From: Devosia sp.
Lineage (GTDB): Bacteria; Pseudomonadota; Alphaproteobacteria; Rhizobiales; Devosiaceae
DNA length: 8,607 bases
Assembly (NCBI GenBank): GCA_028290245.1
Contig: JAQGKG010000460.1
Location: 1-8,607 of the forward strand
Reading direction: 5' to 3'
Position numbers and translations under genes: made by a program. The notes beneath the pieces were generated by a model. That model ran no database searches. It was not told the DNA's origin and worked only from the letters and a program-made list of their open reading frames with translations. Below, piece after piece: positions 1-5,563 of this stretch; position 1 is the stretch's first letter; the number at the start of each line of letters is the position of its first letter.

Positions 1-33
1 AACGTCGAGGCCCACGATCAATTGGCCAGCCAT
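1..33 (-). CDS. pyrF: Orotidine 5'-phosphate decarboxylase, N-terminal fragment (probable)
   Basis: Only the first 11 codons are inside the window; the gene runs off the left edge. They read MAGQLIVGLDV. The LIVGLDV stretch fits the first beta strand of OMP decarboxylase, whose Asp contacts the ligand; the enzyme converts OMP to UMP in the last step of pyrimidine synthesis. The start is convincing: ATG at 33-31 has a strong ribosome site, GGAGGA at 45-40, six bases upstream. It lies 72 bases downstream of the histidine phosphatase gene on the same strand. The identification rests on very few residues plus context, so another protein with a similar first strand is possible. Confidence 0.62.
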   Translation of the reverse strand, partial: MAGQLIVGLDV

Positions 34-57
34 GAGTCTTCCTCCGATGTGTGGTTG

Positions 58-99
58 TTGGCTTGGGACTAGAGCAAATCACGCAGGGTCGCAAGCCAA
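58..99. repeat. 8-bp perfect inverted repeat upstream of the pyrF start
   Basis: TTGGCTTG (58-65) and CAAGCCAA (92-99) are exact inverted repeats separated by 26 bases, in the gap between the histidine phosphatase and pyrF. No T-tract follows on the minus strand, so this does not look like an intrinsic terminator. It could be an operator, a leader structure, or chance. Confidence 0.35.
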
Positions 100-105
100 G
101 CGTCT

Positions 106-711
106 TCAGGCGAACCAGTCGGGCCAAAAATCCTCGAGCCGCGTCCATTCGCAAAGCAGTTCGCCCGCTGCCAGATCGAACACAAAGCAATTGCCGCCGC
201 CGGTGCCACCCGTCCGGGTCTGATCCTCGCTACGCGAGATCGCCCGCCCTGCGACATGACACTTGAGCAGCGTACCCACCGCCCCATGCCCGCAAAAGAT
301 CGCCGGGGTGCCATTCGGCACGCTGGTCAGCGCCATTGTTACTATGCTGACGATCCGGCGCTGAGCATCTGCAGCCGTTTCCCAGCCGTCCACGCTGCGG
401 TCTGGCTTTGCAAAAAACTGGTCGGCGGTGGCCTCGAATAGCTCGGGCGGCAGAAAGCCGGTGGCACTGCGATCATTCTCGCCCATCAAGTGGTCGCTCA
501 AGATTTGCGTGCCCGCCTCCGCGGCTAGCAACTCGGCCAGTTCCAGCGCCTTGCGCTCGCCGCTGGAGATTATCATCGCGCCCCTGGGCACCACGCCAGA
601 TTTGGCGAACACCCCTGCGCGACGTCGGCCCTCATCCGAAAGCCCCCACAGCGGCACCGGAACATTGGCATCCATCTGCACCTGCGGGTGCGTTACATAC
701 AGCGCCCGCAT
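106..711 (-). CDS. Histidine phosphatase superfamily protein with variant RHG motif
   Basis: A 201-residue protein of the histidine phosphatase (phosphoglycerate mutase-like) superfamily, members of which transfer phosphate through a catalytic His. The family's N-terminal Arg-His-Gly is here Thr7-His8-Pro9 (VTHPQV): the His nucleophile is kept, the Arg is lost. Other family landmarks remain: SSGERKALELA at 49-59 (with Arg53), an acidic candidate in GEND around 77-80, and the second His in CGHGAVGTLL, His142. Its ATG at 711 is five bases after the stop of the upstream FMN reductase gene, so the two are almost certainly co-transcribed and may be translationally coupled; GGGGG at 724-720 could serve as ribosome site. 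Substrate cannot be deduced. The altered motif may mean changed specificity or weak activity. Confidence 0.8.
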   Translation of the reverse strand: MRALYVTHPQVQMDANVPVPLWGLSDEGRRRAGVFAKSGVVPRGAMIISSGERKALELAELLAAEAGTQILSDHLMGENDRSATGFLPPELFEATADQFFAKPDRSVDGWETAADAQRRIVSIVTMALTSVPNGTPAIFCGHGAVGTLLKCHVAGRAISRSEDQTRTGGTGGGNCFVFDLAAGELLCEWTRLEDFWPDWFA

Positions 712-716
712 TGTGA

Positions 717-1262
717 CTACCCCCGGCTGAAATGGGTCAGTTCATGCACGATCGCATCCACCTTGCGGATGATCGCCGGCTCGGTCGGATTGCCCTCCGC
801 ATCCAGCGCCTGCTCCGCCGGACCGATCCCCAGCAGCGTCGGCACCACCAGCGCCCCAACCTTGCTCAGCGAATCGCGTAGATGGCTCTGCGCGAAAATG
901 GTCCCATACTTGCCCGAGCTGACCCCACCAATGCCGAATATCGCATGGCGAAACACGCTCGGCTTCTGCCGGCTCAGCCACGCCAGCGTATTGACCAGCA
1001 GCGGCGGCATGCTGCCGTTATATTCCGGCGTCGCGATAAAGATAATGTCGTGAGTGCGCCAAAGCTCCGCCAGCCGCACCGCTGACTCCGGCAAGTGGTC
1101 CGCCTCCAGGTCCTCATTAAAGATCGGCATTTCGAAATCACCGAGCTCGAGGGCAGTGACTCTAACACCCGCCGCCTCCAGCTTGCCGCCGACATGATGC
1201 TGCAGCAGCCGATTATACGATCCCTTGCGGATCGAGCCGGATAACGTCAGCGCAGTGGTCAT
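717..1262 (-). CDS. NADPH-dependent FMN reductase / quinone reductase family flavoprotein
   Basis: A 181-residue flavodoxin-like oxidoreductase of the NADPH-dependent FMN reductase family (ChrR/YieF type), which reduces flavins, quinones or similar acceptors with NAD(P)H. FMN-binding motifs are present: SGSIRKGSYN at 8-17 for the phosphate loop and PEYNGSMP at 79-86 for the isoalloxazine site. IGGVSSGKYG at 111-120 also fits the fold. The frame can be read from a TTG at 1268, but AGGGA at 1274-1270 is seven bases from the ATG at 1262 and only one from the TTG, so ATG is preferred. Length is normal for the family. It is the first gene of a tight cluster with the histidine phosphatase (five-base gap) and probably pyrF. 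Physiological substrate unknown. Confidence 0.88.
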   Translation of the reverse strand: MTTALTLSGSIRKGSYNRLLQHHVGGKLEAAGVRVTALELGDFEMPIFNEDLEADHLPESAVRLAELWRTHDIIFIATPEYNGSMPPLLVNTLAWLSRQKPSVFRHAIFGIGGVSSGKYGTIFAQSHLRDSLSKVGALVVPTLLGIGPAEQALDAEGNPTEPAIIRKVDAIVHELTHFSRG

Positions 1263-1287
1263 GGGCAAGTCCCTGTGGTGTCAGACA

Positions 1288-1316
1288 ATTATGCCCGTCC
1301 AAGGCGACCGACGCAA
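1288..1316 (-). promoter_or_regulatory. Candidate housekeeping promoter of the FMN reductase cluster
   Basis: On the minus strand TTGCGT (1316-1311) and CATAAT (1293-1288) are separated by exactly 17 bases. The -10 box matches TATAAT at five of six positions, the -35 box matches TTGACA only at TTG. It sits in the 69-base gap after the GT8 gene, and a start near 1281 would give a leader of about 18 bases carrying the AGGGA ribosome site. Plausible but unproven. Confidence 0.42.
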
Positions 1317-1331
1317 GACAGGCGGCTGCGT

Positions 1332-2189
1332 TCAGCGTAGCCCAAACCAGCGCCTGACCATCCGAACCAGCCGCTCGCGCCGATACCGGTAATAGTAGTC
1401 GTTGGTCATCAAGTGCCGGTAGGTCCGCTTGAACGCAACCCGCGACCAGGCCAGCCATGGCTTTGGATTAGCCGAATAATGCACAATGCTGGGGTTCAGC
1501 ACCTCGTGGGCCGGCTCGGCATTCTGCAGGTTCCAGCGGTAATCCAGCTCGAGAATGCGGTGCTTGAAGACGAAATTGATGATGTCCTGATCGTAGTAGA
1601 ACATGTCGATTTCCGATTGCGGCAGGCTTGTCTGCAGCACCCGGGCAAAATCCACGCCGCGGTACTGCGCCATGTCGATCAGCAGCACCACGGAGTTGAA
1701 ATAGGGCTCCGCCATGGAGAAGGCGTTGCGCGCCTTGAGGTCCTTGCCAGCGATGCAATGCATGCGGTCCGGCTGTAGCGCCGCCGCGATCGCCTTGCCC
1801 TGCATGTCGATCTGAAACAAATCCTCGATGGAACTGCGCACGAAGACGTCGCTATCGAGATAGAGCACGCGCTCGATATCGGGCGGCAGCAGTTCGCCCA
1901 GGAACAGCCGCGCATAGATGACCGGCCGGAAGCGCAGCATCCGGATCGTTGGGAAAGCGGCGATGCGATCGCCCAGAACATTGTTGGCCCGCAGGTCCAC
2001 CATGTTCAGCACCGCTCCATAATCGCTGCCGATGGTTTCTAGGATCGCCTGATGTTCGGGCGTGATACCTTCGATCAGCAGATGAAAGCGGATGTTCTCG
2101 GGATGCTGCGTGGTCAGGCACACCGAGCGCATGGTGGCATAGGCGGGCGCCCAGAAATTGTCGTCGAAGGTCAGGGCAATCTCGATCAC
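1332..2189 (-). CDS. Family GT8 glycosyltransferase
   Basis: A 285-residue retaining glycosyltransferase of family GT8 (LgtC/RfaI/GspA-like), which moves a sugar from a nucleotide sugar to a surface glycan or similar acceptor. Visible landmarks: the N-terminal IALTFDDNFW strand; the metal-binding DxD, Asp112-Ser113-Asp114 in VLYLDSDVFV; YFNSVVLLID at 163-172; YYDQDIINFVF at 198-208; and the C-terminal HYSANPKPW at 237-245, with the His commonly seen coordinating the metal. The Arg/Tyr-rich tail (about 264-285) may bind a membrane or acidic partner. It starts at GTG: AGGGG at 2200-2196 is six bases away, and a stop codon lies in frame two codons upstream. A nearby ATG (2193-2191) is out of frame. 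Acceptor and sugar cannot be told. Confidence 0.88.
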   Translation of the reverse strand: MIEIALTFDDNFWAPAYATMRSVCLTTQHPENIRFHLLIEGITPEHQAILETIGSDYGAVLNMVDLRANNVLGDRIAAFPTIRMLRFRPVIYARLFLGELLPPDIERVLYLDSDVFVRSSIEDLFQIDMQGKAIAAALQPDRMHCIAGKDLKARNAFSMAEPYFNSVVLLIDMAQYRGVDFARVLQTSLPQSEIDMFYYDQDIINFVFKHRILELDYRWNLQNAEPAHEVLNPSIVHYSANPKPWLAWSRVAFKRTYRHLMTNDYYYRYRRERLVRMVRRWFGLR

Positions 2190-2215
2190 GCATCACCCCT
2201 CTACCGCCTGAGTAT

Positions 2216-2290
2216 TCGTACCATTCGAGCGCAGGTCTCATGGCCTTAGAACCTAAAATCGCCCCACTGGGCGATTTTTACGGTTCTAAG
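2216..2290 (-). repeat. Structured dispersed element, copy 1 (doubles as dnaJ terminator)
   Basis: Read on the minus strand it has an outer arm TTAGAACC (2289-2282), an inner hairpin with arms AAAATCGCCC and GGGCGATTTT (2278-2269 and 2264-2255, loop AGTG), the closing arm GGTTCTAA (2253-2246), then a tail GGCCATGAGACCT, four variable bases, TCGAATGG, one variable base, ACGA (to 2216). The same architecture and tail occur at 4785-4870 on the other strand. Here the first arm contains the dnaJ stop codon. Confidence 0.72.
2246..2289 (-). terminator. Intrinsic terminator downstream of dnaJ (nested hairpin)
   Basis: The 10-bp inner stem (2255-2264 with 2269-2278, four-base loop) ends in TTTT on the minus strand, directly after dnaJ. 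An outer 8-bp stem (2246-2253 with 2282-2289) clamps it. The inner stem has A4 on one side and T4 on the other, so it could act in both directions. The T-run is short and largely inside the stem, so efficiency is uncertain. Confidence 0.6.
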
Positions 2291-3428
2291 CCTCGAACAT
2301 CTTCTTGAGTTTGTCGAAGAAACCGCCTGACGTGGGGCTATTCTCCTGCGTCTCGAGCTTGGCGAACTCTTCCAGCAATTCGCGCTGCTTGCGGCTCAGG
2401 GCCTGTGGCGTCTCGATATCGAGCTGCACATACATGTCGCCGACGTCCTTGCTGCGGAGCACCGGCATGCCCTTGCCCTTGAGCCGAACGCGCTGGCCCG
2501 GCTGCGTGCCGGCGGCAACCTTGACCTTGGCGCGGGCGCTATCGAGCGTCGGCACTTCGAATTCGCCGCCGAGCGCCGCCGTGGTCATCGCAATCGGCAC
2601 GCGCGCATAAAGGTCGGCGCCATCGCGCTGGAACAGGTCATGCGGGCGCAATGAGATGAAAATATACAGATCGCCCGGAGGACCCGCACGCAACCCGGCT
2701 TCACCCTCATTGGCCAGCCGAATCCGTGTGCCGTCCTCGATGCCCTTTGGGATATCGACCGAGAGCTTGCGGTTTTCCTGGCGACGCCCCTGGCCGGCGC
2801 AATCCTCGCAGGGCGAATCCATCATCTGGCCGCGGCCCTGACACACCGGGCAGGTGCGCTCGATGGTGAAAAAGCCCTGTGCCGCGCGAACCTTGCCATG
2901 GCCATTGCACTGGCGGCAAGTGTGGGTGCCGGTGCCCGGCTTGGCGCCGGAGCCATCGCAGGTGGTGCAGCCGACGAGCGTCGGCACGTCGATCTCGACG
3001 GTGCTGCCCTCGAAGCTTTCCTCGAGGCTGATTTCGAGATTATAGCGCAGGTCGGCGCCGCGTTGCTTGGCCGCGCCACTGGCGCTACGCCGGCCTCCGC
3101 CATTGCCGCCCATGAAGTCGCCGAAGATATCGTCGAAGATATCGGACATCGACGAGTTGAAGCCGTCGCCAAAGCCGCTGCCAGCCGGCCCGCGTCCCCC
3201 ATTCTCGAACGCCGCGTGGCCAAACCGGTCATAGGCTGCGCGCTTCTGGCCGTCCTTGAGCGTGTCATAGGCCTCGCTCAATTCCTTGAACTTGGCCTCG
3301 GATTCCGAATTGCCGGGATTGCGGTCGGGGTGATGCTGCATGGCAAGCTTGCGATAGGCGCTCTTTAGCGCAGCATCGTCAGCACCCTTCTGGACGCCGA
3401 GCACCTCGTAGAAATCCTTTTTGGACAA
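2286..3428 (-). CDS. dnaJ: Chaperone protein DnaJ (Hsp40)
   Basis: Full-length class I Hsp40, 380 residues from the chosen start. It delivers unfolded clients to DnaK and stimulates DnaK ATPase. Domains: J domain about 2-70 with HPD at 33-35; Gly/Phe-rich linker about 70-120 with the DIFDDIFGDF motif; zinc-binding region with four CxxCxGxG repeats at Cys154-157, 171-174, 193-196 and 207-210; substrate-binding C-terminal region to the end. The open frame reaches a GTG at 3434, but GGAG at 3440-3437 is only two bases from it and eight from the TTG at 3428. TTG also gives the family N-terminus (SKKDFYEVLGV), so TTG is preferred. Unusually, dnaK is not directly upstream; a hydrolase-like and an unknown gene intervene. 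Confidence 0.95.
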   Translation of the reverse strand: MSKKDFYEVLGVQKGADDAALKSAYRKLAMQHHPDRNPGNSESEAKFKELSEAYDTLKDGQKRAAYDRFGHAAFENGGRGPAGSGFGDGFNSSMSDIFDDIFGDFMGGNGGGRRSASGAAKQRGADLRYNLEISLEESFEGSTVEIDVPTLVGCTTCDGSGAKPGTGTHTCRQCNGHGKVRAAQGFFTIERTCPVCQGRGQMMDSPCEDCAGQGRRQENRKLSVDIPKGIEDGTRIRLANEGEAGLRAGPPGDLYIFISLRPHDLFQRDGADLYARVPIAMTTAALGGEFEVPTLDSARAKVKVAAGTQPGQRVRLKGKGMPVLRSKDVGDMYVQLDIETPQALSRKQRELLEEFAKLETQENSPTSGGFFDKLKKMFEA

Positions 3429-3499
3429 GAACACGTCTCCAAATGCGACCGGTCGCGTCAGGCGCGCCCCGTCAAATCTTTAAGCCCCAAGCCACCCCT

Positions 3500-3528
3500 A
3501 GATGGCAATCGACCCCGCGCACCACAAG
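3500..3528 (-). promoter_or_regulatory. Possible weak sigma-32-like promoter of dnaJ
   Basis: On the minus strand CTTGTG (3528-3523) and CCATCT (3505-3500) are 17 bases apart, resembling the alphaproteobacterial heat-shock pattern CTTG(AA)...CCATNT. The proposed -35 lies in the loop of an inverted repeat CGACCCC/GGGGTCG (3510-3516 with 3534-3540). A start near 3493 would give a leader of about 65 bases. The match is partial. Confidence 0.3.
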
Positions 3529-3558
3529 GGGCTGGGGTCGAGTTCGGCAGAACCAATA

Positions 3559-3581
3559 GCCCGCTCATAGCAAGAGCGAGC
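3559..3581 (-). terminator. Hairpin downstream of the hydrolase-like gene
   Basis: On the minus strand arms GCTCGCTC (3581-3574) and GAGCGGGC (3566-3559) pair over eight positions including one G-U, with a seven-base loop. It lies about 33 bases after the hydrolase stop. No proper T-run follows (TATTGGTT), so it may be a weak or Rho-assisted 3' end, or an RNA-stabilising structure. Confidence 0.35.
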
Positions 3582-3613
3582 CGGCGCTTCAACATCGGTG
3601 ATTCTTAAGTGGC

Positions 3614-4684
3614 CTAGCCGCGACGGCTTGGTGCGAAGGCCTTGCTCAAGGCATCGGCGGCGTCGGACTGGGCGAACAGCGCCTTGGTGACGACAAGACC
3701 GAGTCCAAAGAACCCCTGCGTCACACCTTCATAGGTCCAGCTGCTGACCGGCACGCCTGCCCGCTCCAGCGCCGCGGCGAGTGTCTCACCCTCCGAACGC
3801 AATGGATCAAGGCCTGCCTGGATCAACGTGACGGGAGCGAGACCGCCTAGATCGTCGCGCGCAACGACGTCGATGCGAGAGTCCTTCAGCTCGTCCTGAT
3901 CATCGAGCAGGTGCCTAAAACGCCAGCGCATCGCCGGCAGGCCAATCGGTCGAGCCCGCAGCATTTCGCCATACGATGGCGTCGCCAGATCACCGCCGGC
4001 AATCGGATGAATCAGCAGTTGATGCACCGGCTGCGTCTGGCCTTGGTCGCGCGCTGTCAGCGAAACATGCAGCGCCAAATTGCCGCCCGCATCTTCGCCC
4101 GCCACTGCCAGGCGCTTTGGGTCACCAGCGAGATCGTTTGCGGCATTGATCAGCCAGCGCCAAGCAGTCCATGCATCGTCGTGCGCAGCAGGAAACTTGT
4201 GCTCGGGTGCCAGGCGATAAGCGACCGACACCACAATGGCTCCGGTGCGCCTCGCAATCGCCCGAGCCGAAGCGTCGTGGCTGTCGAGATCGCCGGTGAC
4301 GAAGCCGCCGCCGTGGAAATACAGCACCATCGGATTGAGCCTGCTGAGCAGACCGGCCGGACGGTAAATCCGGGCAGCCAGCTCCGATTCGGCTTCAGCG
4401 CCGGGGATCGTTGTGTCTTCCGCCGCGACACCATCATCAGGCCGTTCGCGGCTTTGCTGGCCAAATATAGCGGCAACAGCCTCGTCCACCTGCGGCTGGC
4501 TCCGAGCCTGTTCGGGCGACAGATGCTCCAGCGAACGCGCGCCGAGCTCGGTCAGGCGATCCAGCACATGCTTCATATCGGCATCGAGCTTGGCCATGGG
4601 ATCGCCGCTGATCAGCTCAGCAAGGCGCCCGATCGAGTCGGATGGCGGAAGTGAATTGGAATGATCCTGGCCAGAATCGGACAT
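3614..4684 (-). CDS. Alpha/beta-hydrolase (HSL/Aes-like) with degenerate catalytic triad
   Basis: A 356-residue protein of the hormone-sensitive-lipase branch of alpha/beta hydrolases. The oxyanion HGGG (124-127), the YRLAPEHKFPAAHDD segment (156-170) and the acid in AGLDPL (Asp293) are typical. The nucleophile elbow, normally GDSAGG, reads GEDAGG (196-201), with Asp198 where the catalytic Ser should be, and the catalytic His position reads Gln323 (GVTQGFF). Two of three triad residues are thus gone, so ordinary esterase activity is unlikely; a non-catalytic role or different chemistry is inferred. The N-terminal ~75 residues are a helical, charged extension. ATG at 4684 has GAGG at 4694-4691 six bases away. 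The frame is intact, arguing against a decaying pseudogene. It lies between dnaK and dnaJ. Confidence 0.85.
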   Translation of the reverse strand: MSDSGQDHSNSLPPSDSIGRLAELISGDPMAKLDADMKHVLDRLTELGARSLEHLSPEQARSQPQVDEAVAAIFGQQSRERPDDGVAAEDTTIPGAEAESELAARIYRPAGLLSRLNPMVLYFHGGGFVTGDLDSHDASARAIARRTGAIVVSVAYRLAPEHKFPAAHDDAWTAWRWLINAANDLAGDPKRLAVAGEDAGGNLALHVSLTARDQGQTQPVHQLLIHPIAGGDLATPSYGEMLRARPIGLPAMRWRFRHLLDDQDELKDSRIDVVARDDLGGLAPVTLIQAGLDPLRSEGETLAAALERAGVPVSSWTYEGVTQGFFGLGLVVTKALFAQSDAADALSKAFAPSRRG

Positions 4685-4773
4685 CAGCGGCCTCGCAATT
4701 TTGTGAGCTGAGCTTTGATCGGAAAATCCGGCCCGCAGTTAGGCGTGAATAAGCCAATTTAGCGGCACAGGGA

Positions 4774-4783
4774 TTCACGTGAA
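4774..4783. promoter_or_regulatory. 10-bp perfect palindrome TTCACGTGAA, candidate operator
   Basis: A perfect palindrome about 90 bases upstream of the hydrolase-like gene and just outside repeat copy 2. On the minus strand TTCACG within it could be a weak -35 box, 16 bases before TAAATT (4762-4757 region), so a bound protein would block this promoter. Both boxes match the consensus at only four of six positions. Confidence 0.28.
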
Positions 4784-4784
4784 A

Positions 4785-4870
4785 CTTCTGGGCGGCGGCT
4801 GCGCCGCAAAATCCTTCCAGTGGAAGGATTTTAGCCAGAAGGCCATGAGACCTACAGTCGAATGGCACGA
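4785..4870 (+). repeat. Structured dispersed element, copy 2 (three-way-junction fold)
   Basis: Read on the plus strand: outer arm CTTCTGG (4785-4791); a hairpin GCGGCG/CGCCGC (4792-4797 with 4802-4807, loop GCTG); a second hairpin with 11-bp arms AAAATCCTTCC/GGAAGGATTTT (4808-4818 with 4822-4832, loop AGT); two bases; closing arm CCAGAAG (4835-4841); then a tail GGCCATGAGACCT, four variable bases, TCGAATGG, one variable base, ACGA. All stems are perfect. Shares inner hairpin pattern and tail with 2216-2290. It lies antisense to the neighbouring genes. Confidence 0.72.
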
Positions 4871-4921
4871 CAGCGCCACCGCCACAGAATCCGTCCAACC
4901 CCGCAGCCATCTGCACAAAGC

Positions 4922-4949
4922 AAAACACCCTCGAGCAAGCTCGAGAGTG
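4922..4949 (-). terminator. Intrinsic terminator of the 4975-5436 gene
   Basis: On the minus strand arms CACTCTCGAG (4949-4940) and CTCGAGGGTG (4935-4926) pair fully with one G-U around the loop CTTG, followed at once by TTTT. It begins 25 bases after the stop codon. A classical Rho-independent terminator. Confidence 0.85.
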
Positions 4950-4974
4950 CCGGTCTATGGCAGAGCAGCGAAGC

Positions 4975-5436
4975 CTAGGCTTCTGCCGTCTCGCCGAGGT
5001 TTACATTGTTGTCCATCAGCTTCTTGCGCGCTGCATTGACCGCATCGACGCTGAACTGGTCTTCGTGGTTGAGCACGATGGCCTCAGCGGTCAGGTCGCT
5101 GCGCTTGTGCTCGACCAGCTTGGCAAAGCCGTCGCTGACGTCGGGTGCCATCACCAGATCGGTGAGTACGCGGATCGCGCCGAACTTCTTGTGGCGGGCA
5201 CGGATATTGATCAGCTTGGTGGAGCGACCGTTATCGGCAGTGCGGAATTCCTCGGCGGCAACGAGGCCGGTGAAGAAAGCGCGATCGATGGCGTCGCTAT
5301 AAGCAGCGCCAGCCAGTTCGGCAATGCGCATCTGGCAGCCAAAGGCGAGGTCGAGATAGCCAAGGCGAACGGCGTTTGCCATCAGCTTGCGCAGTTTTAT
5401 TGGGTCGGTGAAGGTTTGGGGGTCTGGAATGTTCAT
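4975..5436 (-). CDS. Conserved-looking protein of unknown function, 153 residues
   Basis: I do not recognise this family. The gene looks real: ATG at 5436 with AGGA (5446-5443) six bases upstream, and a clean intrinsic terminator after the stop. The protein is soluble, with no signal peptide or membrane segment. The first two thirds appear helical (KLRKLMANAVRLGYLDLAFG at 14-33; MRIAELAGAAYSDAIDRAFF at 36-55). A basic patch KLINIRARHKKFG lies at 74-86, and the C-terminal part includes LTAEAIVLNHEDQFS (115-129) and VDAVNAARKKL (130-140), resembling a small helical nucleic-acid-binding or regulatory domain only in general character. It sits between dnaK and the hydrolase-like gene, transcriptionally isolated by terminators on both sides. 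Confidence 0.78.
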   Translation of the reverse strand: MNIPDPQTFTDPIKLRKLMANAVRLGYLDLAFGCQMRIAELAGAAYSDAIDRAFFTGLVAAEEFRTADNGRSTKLINIRARHKKFGAIRVLTDLVMAPDVSDGFAKLVEHKRSDLTAEAIVLNHEDQFSVDAVNAARKKLMDNNVNLGETAEA

Positions 5437-5513
5437 TCGCTATCCTAAGCGATACGGCGCCAAATAGCCAATGGAATGGCGTGGTCGGCTCTGGTCGTGG
5501 TTTACGTGATAAT

Positions 5514-5544
5514 GAAAAGGGCCCAGCTCGCGCCGGACCCCCTT
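5514..5544 (-). terminator. Intrinsic terminator of dnaK
   Basis: On the minus strand AAGGGGGTCC (5544-5535) pairs with GGGCCCTTTT (5524-5515) through ten positions including G-U pairs, around a ten-base loop, with the T-run as the end of the second arm. It begins about 20 bases after the dnaK stop and would separate dnaK from all downstream genes, including dnaJ. Confidence 0.75.
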
Positions 5545-5563
5545 CAATGCATTCGGATGAGGC

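Noticed and set aside
2216..2290. Integron attC-like site
   Set aside because: The inverted arms recall attC folding, but the core GTTRRRY/RYYYAAC consensus is not matched and no integrase or cassette structure is present.
3911..4654. 247-residue plus-strand frame opposite the hydrolase-like gene
   Set aside because: Mirror of the real gene; composition is rich in Arg, His and Gln with no motif, and no ribosome site was evident.
4845..4871. Possible conserved small ORF in the repeat tails (MRPTVEWHD versus MRPALEWYE)
   Set aside because: Both tails start with ATG and give similar nine-residue peptides, but the differences are mostly non-synonymous, no ribosome site is well placed, and the frames run on into shadows of other genes. 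Conservation of DNA or RNA is the simpler reading.
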